Of a stretch of DNA of 38,175 nt, positions 29,077 through 38,172 are shown one piece after another; the stretch's first letter is position 1, and every line of letters begins with the position of its first letter. The translations under genes were made by a program, and so were the position numbers. The notes beneath the pieces were generated by a model. It did no database searches, had not been told where the DNA came from, and worked only from the letters and a program-made list of their open reading frames with translations. Origin of the DNA: Candidatus Paceibacter sp. (GTDB lineage: Bacteria > Patescibacteriota > Minisyncoccia > Phycocordibacterales > GCA-2747955); NCBI GenBank assembly GCA_014237915.1, contig JABACC010000014.1, positions 1 through 38,175 on the forward strand, given 5' to 3'.

Positions 29077-30459
29077 ATGGATTTAGATTTAAAACAAATA
29101 GGCTTATTTCTTGCCCAACTTGAAGAAGAAAAAGGAATTTCCAAAGAAGAAGTTATGGGAGCTTTGGAAGATTCTTTCGCTTCGGCTTACAAAAGACAAT
29201 ACGGAGAAAGAGGGCAAATTATCAGATCAAATTTTGATATAAATACAGGAGCAATCGAATATTTTCAAGTTAAAGAAGTTATTTCTCCTGAACAAATTAT
29301 TACAGAAGAAGAATATGAAAAAATGAACAAAGAGGCTTATCTTTTTGAAAAAGAAGAAAAGGGAAGAGTAAGGTTTAACGAAGAAAGATATATTTTGTTG
29401 GAACACGCCAAGCTTATAAAAAATGGTGTAGAAGTGGGCGAAGAAATTTCTTTTTCACTTGAGGCAAAATCAGATTTTGGCCGTGTTGCCGCACAATCTG
29501 CCAAACAAACAATTGTTCAAAAAATAAGAGAAGCTGAAAATAGGTTTATCACAAATCAATTCGGAGATAAAATTGGAACGATTGTTTCTGGAAATGTTGT
29601 TAGAGTTGAAGGAGGAAATATTTATGTTGATTTAGGAAAAGTGGAAGGAATTATTTCTTACAATGAACAAATTAAAAAAGAATCTTACAAAACAGGAGAC
29701 AGAATCAGAGCTTATCTAACAAAAGCAAACACAGACACAAGAAACCAAAGTCTTTTGGAGCTTTCAAGATCTCATCCAAATTTCCTTCAAAAACTTTTTG
29801 AAGAAGAAGTTCCAGAAATTTCTTCTGGAGACGTCATTATAAAAGCAATTACAAGAGAACCCGGATTTCGTTCAAAGGTAGCAGTTTATACAGAAAATGA
29901 AGAAATTGATCCAGTTGGGTCTTTAGTAGGAGGATCTGGATCTAGAGTAAACGCTGTTTCTTCAGAGCTTTCAGGAGAGAGAATTGATATTATCGAATGG
30001 TCTGAAAACCCAGAAGAGTTTATAGAAGAAGCAATTTCTCCAGCAGAAATTATTTCAGTGGAAATAAACGAAAAAGAAAGAATTGCAAAAATTCTGGTTT
30101 CTGAAGATCAATTTTCTTTAGCAATTGGAAGATCAGGGCAAAATGTAAGGCTAGCTGCAAGACTAACTGGTTATAAAATAGATATTGCTCAACCAGAAAA
30201 TTTTTCAGAAATTGAAAAAACTCAAGATGGAGAAAATTTTTCAGAAGAAAAAGAAAGTGTTGAAGAGATGGCCGAAGAAGAAAAAGCGCAATCAGAAAAC
30301 TCAGAGGAGGAAAAAAATAATGAAGTAGAAAATACTGAAATTTTAGAAAATGAAAAAAAAGCAGAACCTGAAACAGAAGAAACTAAAGAAGATGAAGAAG
30401 AAAAAAACGAAGAAGTAGAAAATTCAGAACCAGAAAAAGAAGAAGAAATTAAAAAATAA
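29077..30459 (+). CDS. nusA: Transcription termination/antitermination factor NusA with an acidic C-terminal tail
   Basis: ALEDSFASAYKRQYGE, S1 and KH regions, EDQFSLAIGRSGQNVRLAARLTGYKIDI. Confidence 0.95.
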   Translation: MDLDLKQIGLFLAQLEEEKGISKEEVMGALEDSFASAYKRQYGERGQIIRSNFDINTGAIEYFQVKEVISPEQIITEEEYEKMNKEAYLFEKEEKGRVRFNEERYILLEHAKLIKNGVEVGEEISFSLEAKSDFGRVAAQSAKQTIVQKIREAENRFITNQFGDKIGTIVSGNVVRVEGGNIYVDLGKVEGIISYNEQIKKESYKTGDRIRAYLTKANTDTRNQSLLELSRSHPNFLQKLFEEEVPEISSGDVIIKAITREPGFRSKVAVYTENEEIDPVGSLVGGSGSRVNAVSSELSGERIDIIEWSENPEEFIEEAISPAEIISVEINEKERIAKILVSEDQFSLAIGRSGQNVRLAARLTGYKIDIAQPENFSEIEKTQDGENFSEEKESVEEMAEEEKAQSENSEEEKNNEVENTEILENEKKAEPETEETKEDEEEKNEEVENSEPEKEEEIKK

Positions 30460-30467
30460 AAAATATT

Positions 30468-30998
30468 ATGGTAGATTATAATAAAATTTATACATCGGGA
30501 GATTATAAAAACGGAAAAATAATTTCAGTGGTGGAAATTCCAAAAGGATCAATTAATAAAATTGAATATAATAGAGATTTACACACTTTTGAGCTAGACA
30601 GGGTAGATCCTGAAATTTTTCCTAAACCAACAAATTATGGTTTTATCCCGCAAACTCTTGATGACGATGGAGATGAGCTAGACACTTTAATTGTGGCAGA
30701 TGAATCTTTGCCTTTAGGAGTTGTGGTCAAAGCTAAAATAATTGGAGTTTTGAAATTTGAAGATGATGGAGAACTTGATCATAAAATAATTTGTGTGCCA
30801 GATGACAATAGAAATAATGGAAATTTAATAAATTCTGTTGATGATTTGGGAGAGAAGTGGAAAGAAAAAATTTCTTATCATTTTAATCATTACAAAGATT
30901 TAAAAAAAGCAGGGACAACAAACGTTATTGGCTTTGGAGACATTTCAGAAGCAAAAGAAGTTATTGAAGAATGTATCGAAAGATACAAAAATAAATAA
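30468..30998 (+). CDS. ppa: Inorganic pyrophosphatase
   Basis: EIPKGSINKIEYNRDLHTFELDR, YGFIPQTLDDDGDELDTLIV. Confidence 0.95.
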   Translation: MVDYNKIYTSGDYKNGKIISVVEIPKGSINKIEYNRDLHTFELDRVDPEIFPKPTNYGFIPQTLDDDGDELDTLIVADESLPLGVVVKAKIIGVLKFEDDGELDHKIICVPDDNRNNGNLINSVDDLGEKWKEKISYHFNHYKDLKKAGTTNVIGFGDISEAKEVIEECIERYKNK

Positions 30999-31026
30999 TT
31001 TTAAAAAATTTTTTATTGAAAATAAA

Positions 31027-31059
31027 TTAAGAGTGCGGCCCTTCGGGCCGCACTCTTAA
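31027..31059. terminator. Family A triloop hairpin between ppa and tRNA-Val
   Basis: TTAAGAGTGCGGCCC-TTC-GGGCCGCACTCTTAA. Confidence 0.9.
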
Positions 31060-31089
31060 TTTAAAAATTTTAATCTAGAATTTTTTTTG

Positions 31090-31163
31090 TGGGCGATGAG
31101 GGATTCGAACCCCCGACTTCTACAACGTCAATGTAGCGCTCTAGCCAACTGAGCTAATCGCCC
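31090..31163 (-). tRNA. tRNA-Val (anticodon GAC), CCA not encoded
   Basis: Reverse complement GGGCGATTAGCTCAGTTGGCTAGAGCGCTACATTGACGTTGTAGAAGTCGGGGGTTCGAATCCCTCATCGCCCA. Confidence 0.95.
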
Positions 31164-31238
31164 TTTAGATTTTTTATTTTAACAGAAAAAAAATTTAAAA
31201 AAATTTATTTTTACTTGTGTTAAAATATTTAAATAATT

Positions 31239-31580
31239 ATGAAAAAAAATATCATTTTCAAAATATTATTTTATTCTTACCTAACAACAATTTTAGGAGT
31301 GATTTTATTTTCAGGAGCAGAGCTCATTTCTGCAGGAGTAGATACAAATACAATCATTTTCACAATAATTATGTCTGTTATTTTCACACCTGTTTTTCCT
31401 ATTACTAGTTTATTTATAATTCCACTAAAAAGTTTAATTATTTATTTTATAGCAGGAATTTTATTATTTTCATCATACAAATTTTTTAAAAAACATTTTT
31501 TATTTATTTCCGTTTCTGTAATTACTTTAGCAATGTGGATTTTACTTTATTTTTCTTCGGTAATGTTTTCTGGAGTATAA
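31239..31580 (+). CDS. Small multi-TM hypothetical protein
   Basis: Promoter TGTTAAAAT at 31218-31226; hydrophobic ORF. Confidence 0.55.
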   Translation: MKKNIIFKILFYSYLTTILGVILFSGAELISAGVDTNTIIFTIIMSVIFTPVFPITSLFIIPLKSLIIYFIAGILLFSSYKFFKKHFLFISVSVITLAMWILLYFSSVMFSGV

Positions 31581-31599
31581 TTTTTTTCAAAAAAAAAAA

Positions 31600-31624
31600 G
31601 CGGATTTGCCTTCGGCAAATCCGC
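31600..31624 (+). terminator. Family B triloop palindrome
   Basis: GCGGATTTGCC-TTC-GGCAAATCCGC. Confidence 0.8.
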
Positions 31625-31776
31625 CAAAAAATATTAATTTTCCTTTTTTAAAATTTTTTATAAATGATATAATAATTGAATTGAATTGAATGATTATTAA
31701 AGTTTAACTTAAACTAATTAAGTTTTATTTTTTTATTTATTTATTTAAGGTTTATTAGATTAATTTAAAATAAAAA

Positions 31777-31977
31777 ATGAAGCAAGGAAAAATTGCACGT
31801 ATTATGGATAAGGGATATGGTTTTATTTCTGTTGAAGGACAAGAAAAAGATTTATTCTTCCATTCTAATGACATCGAAGGTGTTTCTTTCGATGAGCTCA
31901 AAGAGGGAGATTCAGTAGAGTTTGAAATTGTTAATGGAGACAAAGGACCAAGTGCTAAAAAAATCAAAATAGTTTAA
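31777..31977 (+). CDS. Cold-shock domain protein
   Basis: GKIARIMDKGYGFISVEGQEKDLFFHSNDIEG. Confidence 0.95.
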   Translation: MKQGKIARIMDKGYGFISVEGQEKDLFFHSNDIEGVSFDELKEGDSVEFEIVNGDKGPSAKKIKIV

Positions 31978-31985
31978 GATATTTT

Positions 31986-32020
31986 AAAAATAGCGGACCC
32001 CGTAGGGGTCCGCTATTTTT
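31986..32020 (+). terminator. Triloop hairpin after the csp gene
   Basis: AAAAATAGCGGACCCC-GTA-GGGGTCCGCTATTTTT. Confidence 0.92.
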
Positions 32021-32055
32021 TTTAAAAAATAATTAGTTAGATTTAGGTTGATTAT

Positions 32056-32096
32056 AAAAAGAAGCGGATTTGCCGAAGGCAAATCCGCTTCTTTTT
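32056..32096 (+). repeat. Family B triloop palindrome (GAA orientation)
   Basis: AAAAAGAAGCGGATTTGCC-GAA-GGCAAATCCGCTTCTTTTT. Confidence 0.85.
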
Positions 32097-32254
32097 CTTT
32101 TTCTTCCTTTCCTTTATTTCCCCTTTCTCTTTTTTAGTTTTTTTCAGTTTAAAAAAAAATTGTGATAAAATAAATACAATATTTTAAAACTAAATAAAAT
32201 GGCAAAAAAATACGCAAGAATTATTATTAAAAATAAAAGGATTTAAAAAATATT

Positions 32255-32728
32255 ATGGAATTATTAATTTTAAAAAAAATATTTTTAGCCTTACTATCAT
32301 TAGTAACTTTAAGAATAGGTCTTCTAATTGGATTTTTATCGAATGGAAAAAAAATTTTTATAGATAAAATATTACCCTTTACTTCCTTATTTTTTACATT
32401 TTCACTATTAGGTATTTTTTTATTAAAACCTTTTTTTGAAAATAAATTTAGTTCATTTTTTAATTTTAATTTTTTAGAAAATAAAAATTTTATTTTTCTT
32501 TGGATTGTTTTTATTATTATGTGTTATCTTCCTAAGATAAAAAATATTATATCAGAAGCAGTAAGGCAAAAAATAAATAGCGAAATAATTAATGAGACAT
32601 CAGAAAAAATTTATGATAAAATTATGTATGATAATGTTAGTCTTCTGAAATTACGGAAGGCATTGATTAAAGCAGAAAAAGAAGAAAAGAAAAAAGGAGC
32701 TAATTCAAATACCCCAGACACAAATTAA
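32255..32728 (+). CDS. Membrane-anchored hypothetical protein (2-3 TM plus charged tail)
   Basis: Open frame; two-gene unit with the following protease. Confidence 0.6.
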   Translation: MELLILKKIFLALLSLVTLRIGLLIGFLSNGKKIFIDKILPFTSLFFTFSLLGIFLLKPFFENKFSSFFNFNFLENKNFIFLWIVFIIMCYLPKIKNIISEAVRQKINSEIINETSEKIYDKIMYDNVSLLKLRKALIKAEKEEKKKGANSNTPDTN

Positions 32729-32737
32729 CAAAATAAT

Positions 32738-33472
32738 ATGGTAAATTCAAAAGAAGAAAATAAAAATAAAAATATAGTTTTTATATCTCTAAAAAAAGAA
32801 GTGAGTAGTAATAATTGGAATATTGGTATAATAGGAACAGGTATTTTGTTAAAAAATAAAAAAGTTATTACAAATAACCATGTTTATAAAGAAATCCTAG
32901 AAGAAGATAGAGAATTTTTATACGCGAGCATATTAGGAGAAGATGGTGTTAATTATGTTGATTATAAAATTGAAGAAGAAAAGATAGATGAGGTTAACGA
33001 TATAATATTACTCAAGATAAGTGAGCCTCGAATTAATTCAAATCTCATTCAAGATTTAGATTCTTCAGGTTTTGATAAAGAATTTTTTATGAAAGAAGAG
33101 GACATAAACAAACTAGAAGAGGGAGCCGATCTTGATTATAGAGGATTCCCCTTAGCTACAATGTTTTTAAAAATGAATTTAGGAATTACCTTTATGGTTA
33201 ATTATTGTAACTTAGGTTCAAAAAAATACAGAAAATCAGAATCTGGAGAGTCTGATAAAAAATTAAATTTTTTACTTATAGACAAAGCAGTAAATCCTGG
33301 AAGTAGTGGATCTCCAGTTTTTGTTAAAAAAAATAATGAAGATAGAATTTGCGGAATAGCTTCAGGAAGTTTTAATAATAAACAAAAAATAGGGGAGTCT
33401 TTAATCAACACACCATTAAATATCGGACTAGTTAGGCCTTCTAATTTTATTTTAGATTTAATTAAAGATTAA
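32738..33472 (+). CDS. Trypsin-like serine peptidase without a signal peptide
   Basis: GTGILLKNKKVITNNHV, NDIILLKI, PGSSGSPVFVKKN, GIASG. Confidence 0.8.
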   Translation: MVNSKEENKNKNIVFISLKKEVSSNNWNIGIIGTGILLKNKKVITNNHVYKEILEEDREFLYASILGEDGVNYVDYKIEEEKIDEVNDIILLKISEPRINSNLIQDLDSSGFDKEFFMKEEDINKLEEGADLDYRGFPLATMFLKMNLGITFMVNYCNLGSKKYRKSESGESDKKLNFLLIDKAVNPGSSGSPVFVKKNNEDRICGIASGSFNNKQKIGESLINTPLNIGLVRPSNFILDLIKD

Positions 33473-33499
33473 AATAATTAGATAGGTTTGGGTTTGGGA

Positions 33500-33522
33500 G
33501 CCGAAAAGCGGAGCTTTTCGGC
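33500..33522 (+). terminator. Triloop hairpin (GGA loop)
   Basis: GCCGAAAAGC-GGA-GCTTTTCGGC. Confidence 0.8.
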
Positions 33523-33570
33523 GGTTATTTTTTTGGAGATTTTTTGAGGAATTTTTAAAACAAAGTAATT

Positions 33571-33625
33571 AAAAACAAAAAGCGGATTTACCTTCGGCAA
33601 ATTCGCTTTTTGTTTATATATTTTT
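33571..33625. repeat. Left copy of a 55-bp direct repeat containing a decayed family B palindrome
   Basis: 53/55 match to 34736..34790. Confidence 0.85.
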
Positions 33626-33650
33626 ATTTTTATAGTATATAATAAATTTT

Positions 33651-34684
33651 ATGTATAAAAAACCAAAAAGATTAAAAAAAGGTGACAGGGTTGCTATATT
33701 GTCACCATCTTGGGCTGGGCCAAGTATTTTTCCTCATGTGTATAAAATGGACTTAAGGTTCTTAAAAATTGGGGCTTAAAAATAAAAGAATACCCTACAA
33801 CACGAGCAAATGAAGATTCGAGTTTAGATAATGCTAAATTGAGAGCAAAAGATATAAATGATGCATTTAGTGATCCAGAAATTAAGGCTATTTTTATATC
33901 TATTGGTGGGGATGATTCAGTTCGTATTTTACCTTTTATAAATAAGGAAATTATTATAAATAACCCTAAAATTATAATGGGATATTCAGATACAACAACA
34001 CTACTTACATACTTTAATAAATTAGGGTTGGTGACCTTTAATGGCCCAACAATTATGGCCGGATTTTCACAAATGGAAACGCTTCCAAATACGTTTAAAC
34101 AACATACCTATGACCTGTTGTTTAATCCAAGTGATAATTACGAATATCCAAAATATAATACTTATTGTGACGGATATGCAGATTGGTCCGACGAGGCTAA
34201 TTTAGGAAAGACAGCGGAAATGAAATTCGATGAGGGACTTCGTGTTATGCAAGGTTCGGGTCTGGTGAGAGGAGAATTATTTGGTGGGTGCATTGAGGTT
34301 TTAGAGTTTATGAAAGGAACAAGATTTTACCCAGATGAAGGATTCTGGAAAGGAAAAGTTTTATTTTTTGAGACATCAGATGATGTTCCGTCGAAGTCTT
34401 TAATTAGGAGTATCCTGCGAAACTATGGAGTTCAAGGCGTTTTTAATGAAGTAGAAGCAATAGTATTTGGTCGAGGTCGAGGATACACAAATATTCAAAA
34501 AAAGGAATTAGATGAGGTAATTAAGGAGGTTATTTCTATAGAGTTTGGTAATAATAAGTTACCGATTATTACTAATGCAGAGTTTGGACATACAGACCCA
34601 CAAATTATAATGCCGAATGGAATTGTGATGGAGATTGACTTAAGTACCGCTAAAATTAGCTTACCTGAACCTTGTGTCGAGTAG
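33651..34684 (+). pseudogene. S66 family peptidase (LD-carboxypeptidase / MccF-like) with a single-base frameshift
   Basis: MYKKPKRLKKGDRVAILSPSW...VYKM / GLKVLKNWGLKIKEYPT...GYSDTTTLL...GGCIEVLEF...NAEFGHTDP; break near 33750. Confidence 0.8.
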
Positions 34685-34735
34685 AGTAAATCGCTTATAT
34701 AGAACAATAAAATTAAGTAAATAAAAAATTTTCTG

Positions 34736-34790
34736 AAAAACAAAAAGCGGATTTGCCTTCGGCAAATCCGCTTTTTGTTTATATATTTTT
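34736..34790. repeat. Right copy of the 55-bp direct repeat with an intact family B palindrome
   Basis: CAAAAAGCGGATTTGCC-TTC-GGCAAATCCGCTTTTTG at 34741-34777. Confidence 0.85.
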
Positions 34791-34817
34791 TTCAATTTTT
34801 TTAGAAAATATTTTTTG

Positions 34818-35238
34818 TGGAGAAGGGGGGAGTTGAACCCCCGTCTAGTTTAAGTTTTTTAAGCAGTTTAGAATAATAGATTATTTTTAGCCAGAGGCTT
34901 CTTGCTGAAAAAATATAGAATAAACAAAACTTTTTTCAACCAGTCTGTAAGTTTCAAAATTTATTCCAGACAAATAAATTTCTATTTTGGATTTTTATTA
35001 CAAAAATTTTATCCTACCAAAAACCGAACAAAATTTTCGCTAACATTCGAGGGAGAAAAAAATTCTCAACCTACTTTAAGCTATTGCAAATGCAGGGCTA
35101 AAGTATGGACTAGCCACAGATTTAGCTTTTTGTGATAAGTTTTTTACACTTAAATTTTTACTAAAATTTTAACGATATTTTAGAAAAATCGTATCCAAAC
35201 TTAAAAAATATTTAAACTATCAAAGCACCGTCATCCCC
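34818..35238 (-). ncRNA. ssrA: tmRNA; tag reading frame at 35076..35126 (AKSVASPYFSPAFAIA-stop)
   Basis: 5' GGGGATG and 3' CTTCTCCA pair with G3.U70; T-arm GGGGGTTCAACTCCCCC; resume frame ends in TAA. Confidence 0.85.
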
Positions 35239-35248
35239 AGTAGAAAGT

Positions 35249-35276
35249 ATTTTACTTTTTAAAACAAAATTGTCAA
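35249..35276 (-). promoter_or_regulatory. -35/-10 promoter of ssrA (TTGACA, 16 nt, TAAAAT)
   Basis: Read on the minus strand upstream of 35238. Confidence 0.65.
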
Positions 35277-35294
35277 GTTTTCAAAGTTTTTTTA

Positions 35295-35321
35295 GAGGAT
35301 TTTGCCGAAGGCAAAATCCTC
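35295..35321 (+). repeat. Family C-like triloop palindrome
   Basis: GAGGATTTTGCC-GAA-GGCAAAATCCTC. Confidence 0.8.
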
Positions 35322-35358
35322 GAAATTTTATTTTTATTTTCCCTTTTTTCCTTTTTTT

Positions 35359-35367
35359 TGATAAAAT
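35359..35367 (+). promoter_or_regulatory. Extended -10 TGATAAAAT
   Basis: Predicted TSS 35374, ATG 35375. Confidence 0.6.
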
Positions 35368-35374
35368 TATTTTT

Positions 35375-36316
35375 ATGAAAAAAGCTGAAAAAATAGAAAA
35401 AAAAAAAAAAACCCAAGATCTTAAAAAAAACCTTAAAACTAAAGCTCTTGAAAAAACCAAAGAAATTGAAAAAACTAAAAAAATTTTTAAAGACAAAGAA
35501 AATGATATTGAAAGGCTGACAAATCACAGCTTAATTACAATATTTTTTTTAATAGCAATAGTTTCTTCAACTTTGAGCGCCCTTGTTGTGGCTCGTTTTT
35601 TTGATAAAAACCCTCAGGAAATTGTCAACACGACTGTTAATAGAATTACAGAAAAAATTATTGAAGTTGAATCTGAGCCCAGTATTATTCACGAAAAAGA
35701 AACTTATTTAATTTCAGAATCAGAAATTGTGGTCAGAGCTATTGAAAAAAATAAAAATATTTTTTATGACTTCTTGGCAGAAAACAATTCTGAAAATGAA
35801 GAAAATTCTGAAGAAGTTATTTTGCTGGAAAACTCTTTGGCTTATTTAGGAAATAATATTTTTGTTGGAGATCAAATTTTCTATGACGTCTTTTCCTTCT
35901 CAACTTCGTTAAAAAACTCAGAAGAAAAAATTATTTTTACAGAAAACCTAGGTTCTTATAAAAATTTTAATTTTTATAAAACTGAAAATTTTTCAGAAAA
36001 TGTTTTTTCAAATGGATCCGCAAGAGTGGGGGAGTCGGTAGTTTTCCTTTATGGAGACGGAGCAGCTTTTAAAACTTCCATAAAAAATATTTTTGAAAAC
36101 GGAGAATTTGAAGTTTTTCCTCAAGTCGAAAACTTTGGAAAAATCGCATATGTTATAAATTTGAAAGGTGAAGTTTTAGGAATTTCTTTCGGAGGTCAAA
36201 ATTTTTCAATAGGAGATTTATCTGATTTGGAATTTTTAGATTTACAATTTCTAAATGTTTCAGCTGAAGAAATTATAATTATTCCAGAAGAAGAAATTGA
36301 AGAAAAGAAAAACTAA
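35375..36316 (+). CDS. Single-TM anchored protein with a possible degenerate trypsin-like/HtrA-type extracellular domain
   Basis: Lys-rich N-terminus, TM, ARVGESVVFLYGDG...AYVINLKGEVLGISFGG; catalytic residues not evident. Confidence 0.5.
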   Translation: MKKAEKIEKKKKTQDLKKNLKTKALEKTKEIEKTKKIFKDKENDIERLTNHSLITIFFLIAIVSSTLSALVVARFFDKNPQEIVNTTVNRITEKIIEVESEPSIIHEKETYLISESEIVVRAIEKNKNIFYDFLAENNSENEENSEEVILLENSLAYLGNNIFVGDQIFYDVFSFSTSLKNSEEKIIFTENLGSYKNFNFYKTENFSENVFSNGSARVGESVVFLYGDGAAFKTSIKNIFENGEFEVFPQVENFGKIAYVINLKGEVLGISFGGQNFSIGDLSDLEFLDLQFLNVSAEEIIIIPEEEIEEKKN

Positions 36317-36403
36317 GAAATATTTTTTAATTATTATTTATATCTATTTTCTATTTTTTAAAGATAATTTATTTTGCTATAATTATCCAACTTAATTTTA
36401 AAT

Positions 36404-37486
36404 ATGTCAGAAGATTATTACAAAATTTTAGGCGTTGAAAAAGGCTCATCTGAATCTGAAATAAAAAAAGCCTTTAGAAAAAAAGCCCAAGAAACTCACC
36501 CAGACAAAACAGGAGGGGACGATTCTCAGTTTAAAAAAATTAATGAAGCTTATTCTGTTTTGGGAGATAAACAAAAAAAAGCTAATTATGATAATTTTGG
36601 AAAATCTGGAGCTTCTGGTGGATTTGGCGGAGGATCTGGAGGATTTGATTTTTCTCAAGGTTTTTCCGGTGGCGGAGGAAATTTTTCTGGAGCAGAGTTT
36701 GATATGGGAGATATTTTTGAATCTTTTTTTTCAGGCGGAGCAAGAAGAAATTCAGGGAGGCCGAGACAAAAAGTTGGCTCTGATATTTCTGTGAATTTAG
36801 AAATTTCTTTTTTTGAATCTATTTTTGGTGTTGAAAAAACTTTTTTTATTACTAAAAATTTATCTTGCAATGAATGTTCGGGATCTGGAGCAAAAAATAA
36901 AAAAACAAAAACCTGTCATAATTGTAATGGAGATGGGTCTGTTTACGGAGTTTCTCAAACTTTTTTAGGAAATATTCAAACTCAAAAAACTTGTGGAGTT
37001 TGTGACGGGAAAGGAAAAATTCCAGAAGAAAAATGTAAATCTTGTACAGGATCTGGAACCGTTAGAGCAAGAGATGAAATTAATGTGAAAATTCCAGCTG
37101 GAATTGAACACGGAATGAGACTTAAAATGCCCGGAAGAGGTGAGGTTATTTCAGGAGGAGTTTCTGGAGATTTGTTTATTAGAATTAGTGTTAAAAATGA
37201 AACTAATTTTTCTAGAATTGGAAATGATTTAAAAACAAAAATAAAAGTTCCTTTTTCTGAACTTGTCTTGGGATCAAAAAGAGAAATTGAAACTCTAGAA
37301 GGATCTTTAAAAATAAAAATTCCTGAAGGAATGGAAAATAAAGGAATTTTGAAAGTAAAAAAATATGGAGTTCCTTATGGAAAAACACGCGGAGATTTAC
37401 TTATTGAGGTTTTTACCGAAACTCCAAAAAAAATCTCAAGATCAGTCAAAAAAGTTTTTGAAGATTTGCAAAAAGAAGGTTATTAA
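36404..37486 (+). CDS. dnaJ: Chaperone DnaJ
   Basis: J domain with HPD, G/F region, four CxxC zinc motifs. Confidence 0.96.
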   Translation: MSEDYYKILGVEKGSSESEIKKAFRKKAQETHPDKTGGDDSQFKKINEAYSVLGDKQKKANYDNFGKSGASGGFGGGSGGFDFSQGFSGGGGNFSGAEFDMGDIFESFFSGGARRNSGRPRQKVGSDISVNLEISFFESIFGVEKTFFITKNLSCNECSGSGAKNKKTKTCHNCNGDGSVYGVSQTFLGNIQTQKTCGVCDGKGKIPEEKCKSCTGSGTVRARDEINVKIPAGIEHGMRLKMPGRGEVISGGVSGDLFIRISVKNETNFSRIGNDLKTKIKVPFSELVLGSKREIETLEGSLKIKIPEGMENKGILKVKKYGVPYGKTRGDLLIEVFTETPKKISRSVKKVFEDLQKEGY

Positions 37487-37560
37487 TTGTCTGTATTTTT
37501 AATTTTATTAAATGTTATAATTTAGCCATTATTAGGTTAAATTAAATTTACTAAATTATT

Positions 37561-38070
37561 ATGAATATTTTATTAACACAAAAAATTGAAAAACCAGCAA
37601 GAGATGTTTGGCATATTTTAGCTCATGATTTTGACAAAAATTATGTTTGGATGTCGAGTGTTTTTCACACAGATTTAAGAACAGAAGGAGAAACTGCAAA
37701 AGGAGCTCCTTTAAACGGAAGAGTTTGTAATTTATCAACAGAAGAAGGCGGACTTGCAGCTGACGAAAAAATTACTTTTTTTGATGATGAAAACATGGTT
37801 ATAGAATTTCACGTTGTCATTAAAAACAAAAAATTACCAGTTATTTCAAATGATGTAAAAGTTAAAGTTGTTTCTCTTTCTGAAAATTCATGTGAAGTTG
37901 TTTGGGAAGCAGAACCAACTTTGCGAACAATCGGGAAAATTTTATCACCACTTTTAAAACTTGGTTTAAATAAAGCATTTAAAGAAATTTTAGAAGAGCT
38001 TAAATATTTTGCTGAAACAGGAAATCCACACCCAAGAAAAGTAAAGGCGATGGAAAAAGTTAAAAAATAG
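37561..38070 (+). CDS. SRPBCC-fold (polyketide cyclase/START-like) protein
   Basis: IEKPARDVWHILAHDFDKNYVW...VVWEAEPTLRTIGKILSPLLKLGLNKAFKEILEELK. Confidence 0.65.
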   Translation: MNILLTQKIEKPARDVWHILAHDFDKNYVWMSSVFHTDLRTEGETAKGAPLNGRVCNLSTEEGGLAADEKITFFDDENMVIEFHVVIKNKKLPVISNDVKVKVVSLSENSCEVVWEAEPTLRTIGKILSPLLKLGLNKAFKEILEELKYFAETGNPHPRKVKAMEKVKK

Positions 38071-38091
38071 TTTTTTAAAAAATTTATTTTT

Positions 38092-38118
38092 AAACAAGTG
38101 CAAATTTTGCACTTGTTT
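38092..38118 (+). terminator. Hairpin after the SRPBCC gene
   Basis: AAACAAGTGCAA-ATT-TTGCACTTGTTT plus T-run. Confidence 0.85.
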
Positions 38119-38147
38119 TTTTATTTTTATTTTTATTTTTTTTTGGC

Positions 38148-38172
38148 AAAATTTTGGCGAAGCCAAAATTTT
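38148..38172. repeat. Family C-like triloop palindrome at the window edge
   Basis: AAAATTTTGGC-GAA-GCCAAAATTTT. Confidence 0.7.

Noticed and set aside
34902-35135. 77-aa plus-strand ORF
   Set aside because: Lies antisense within the tmRNA gene; no recognisable domain.
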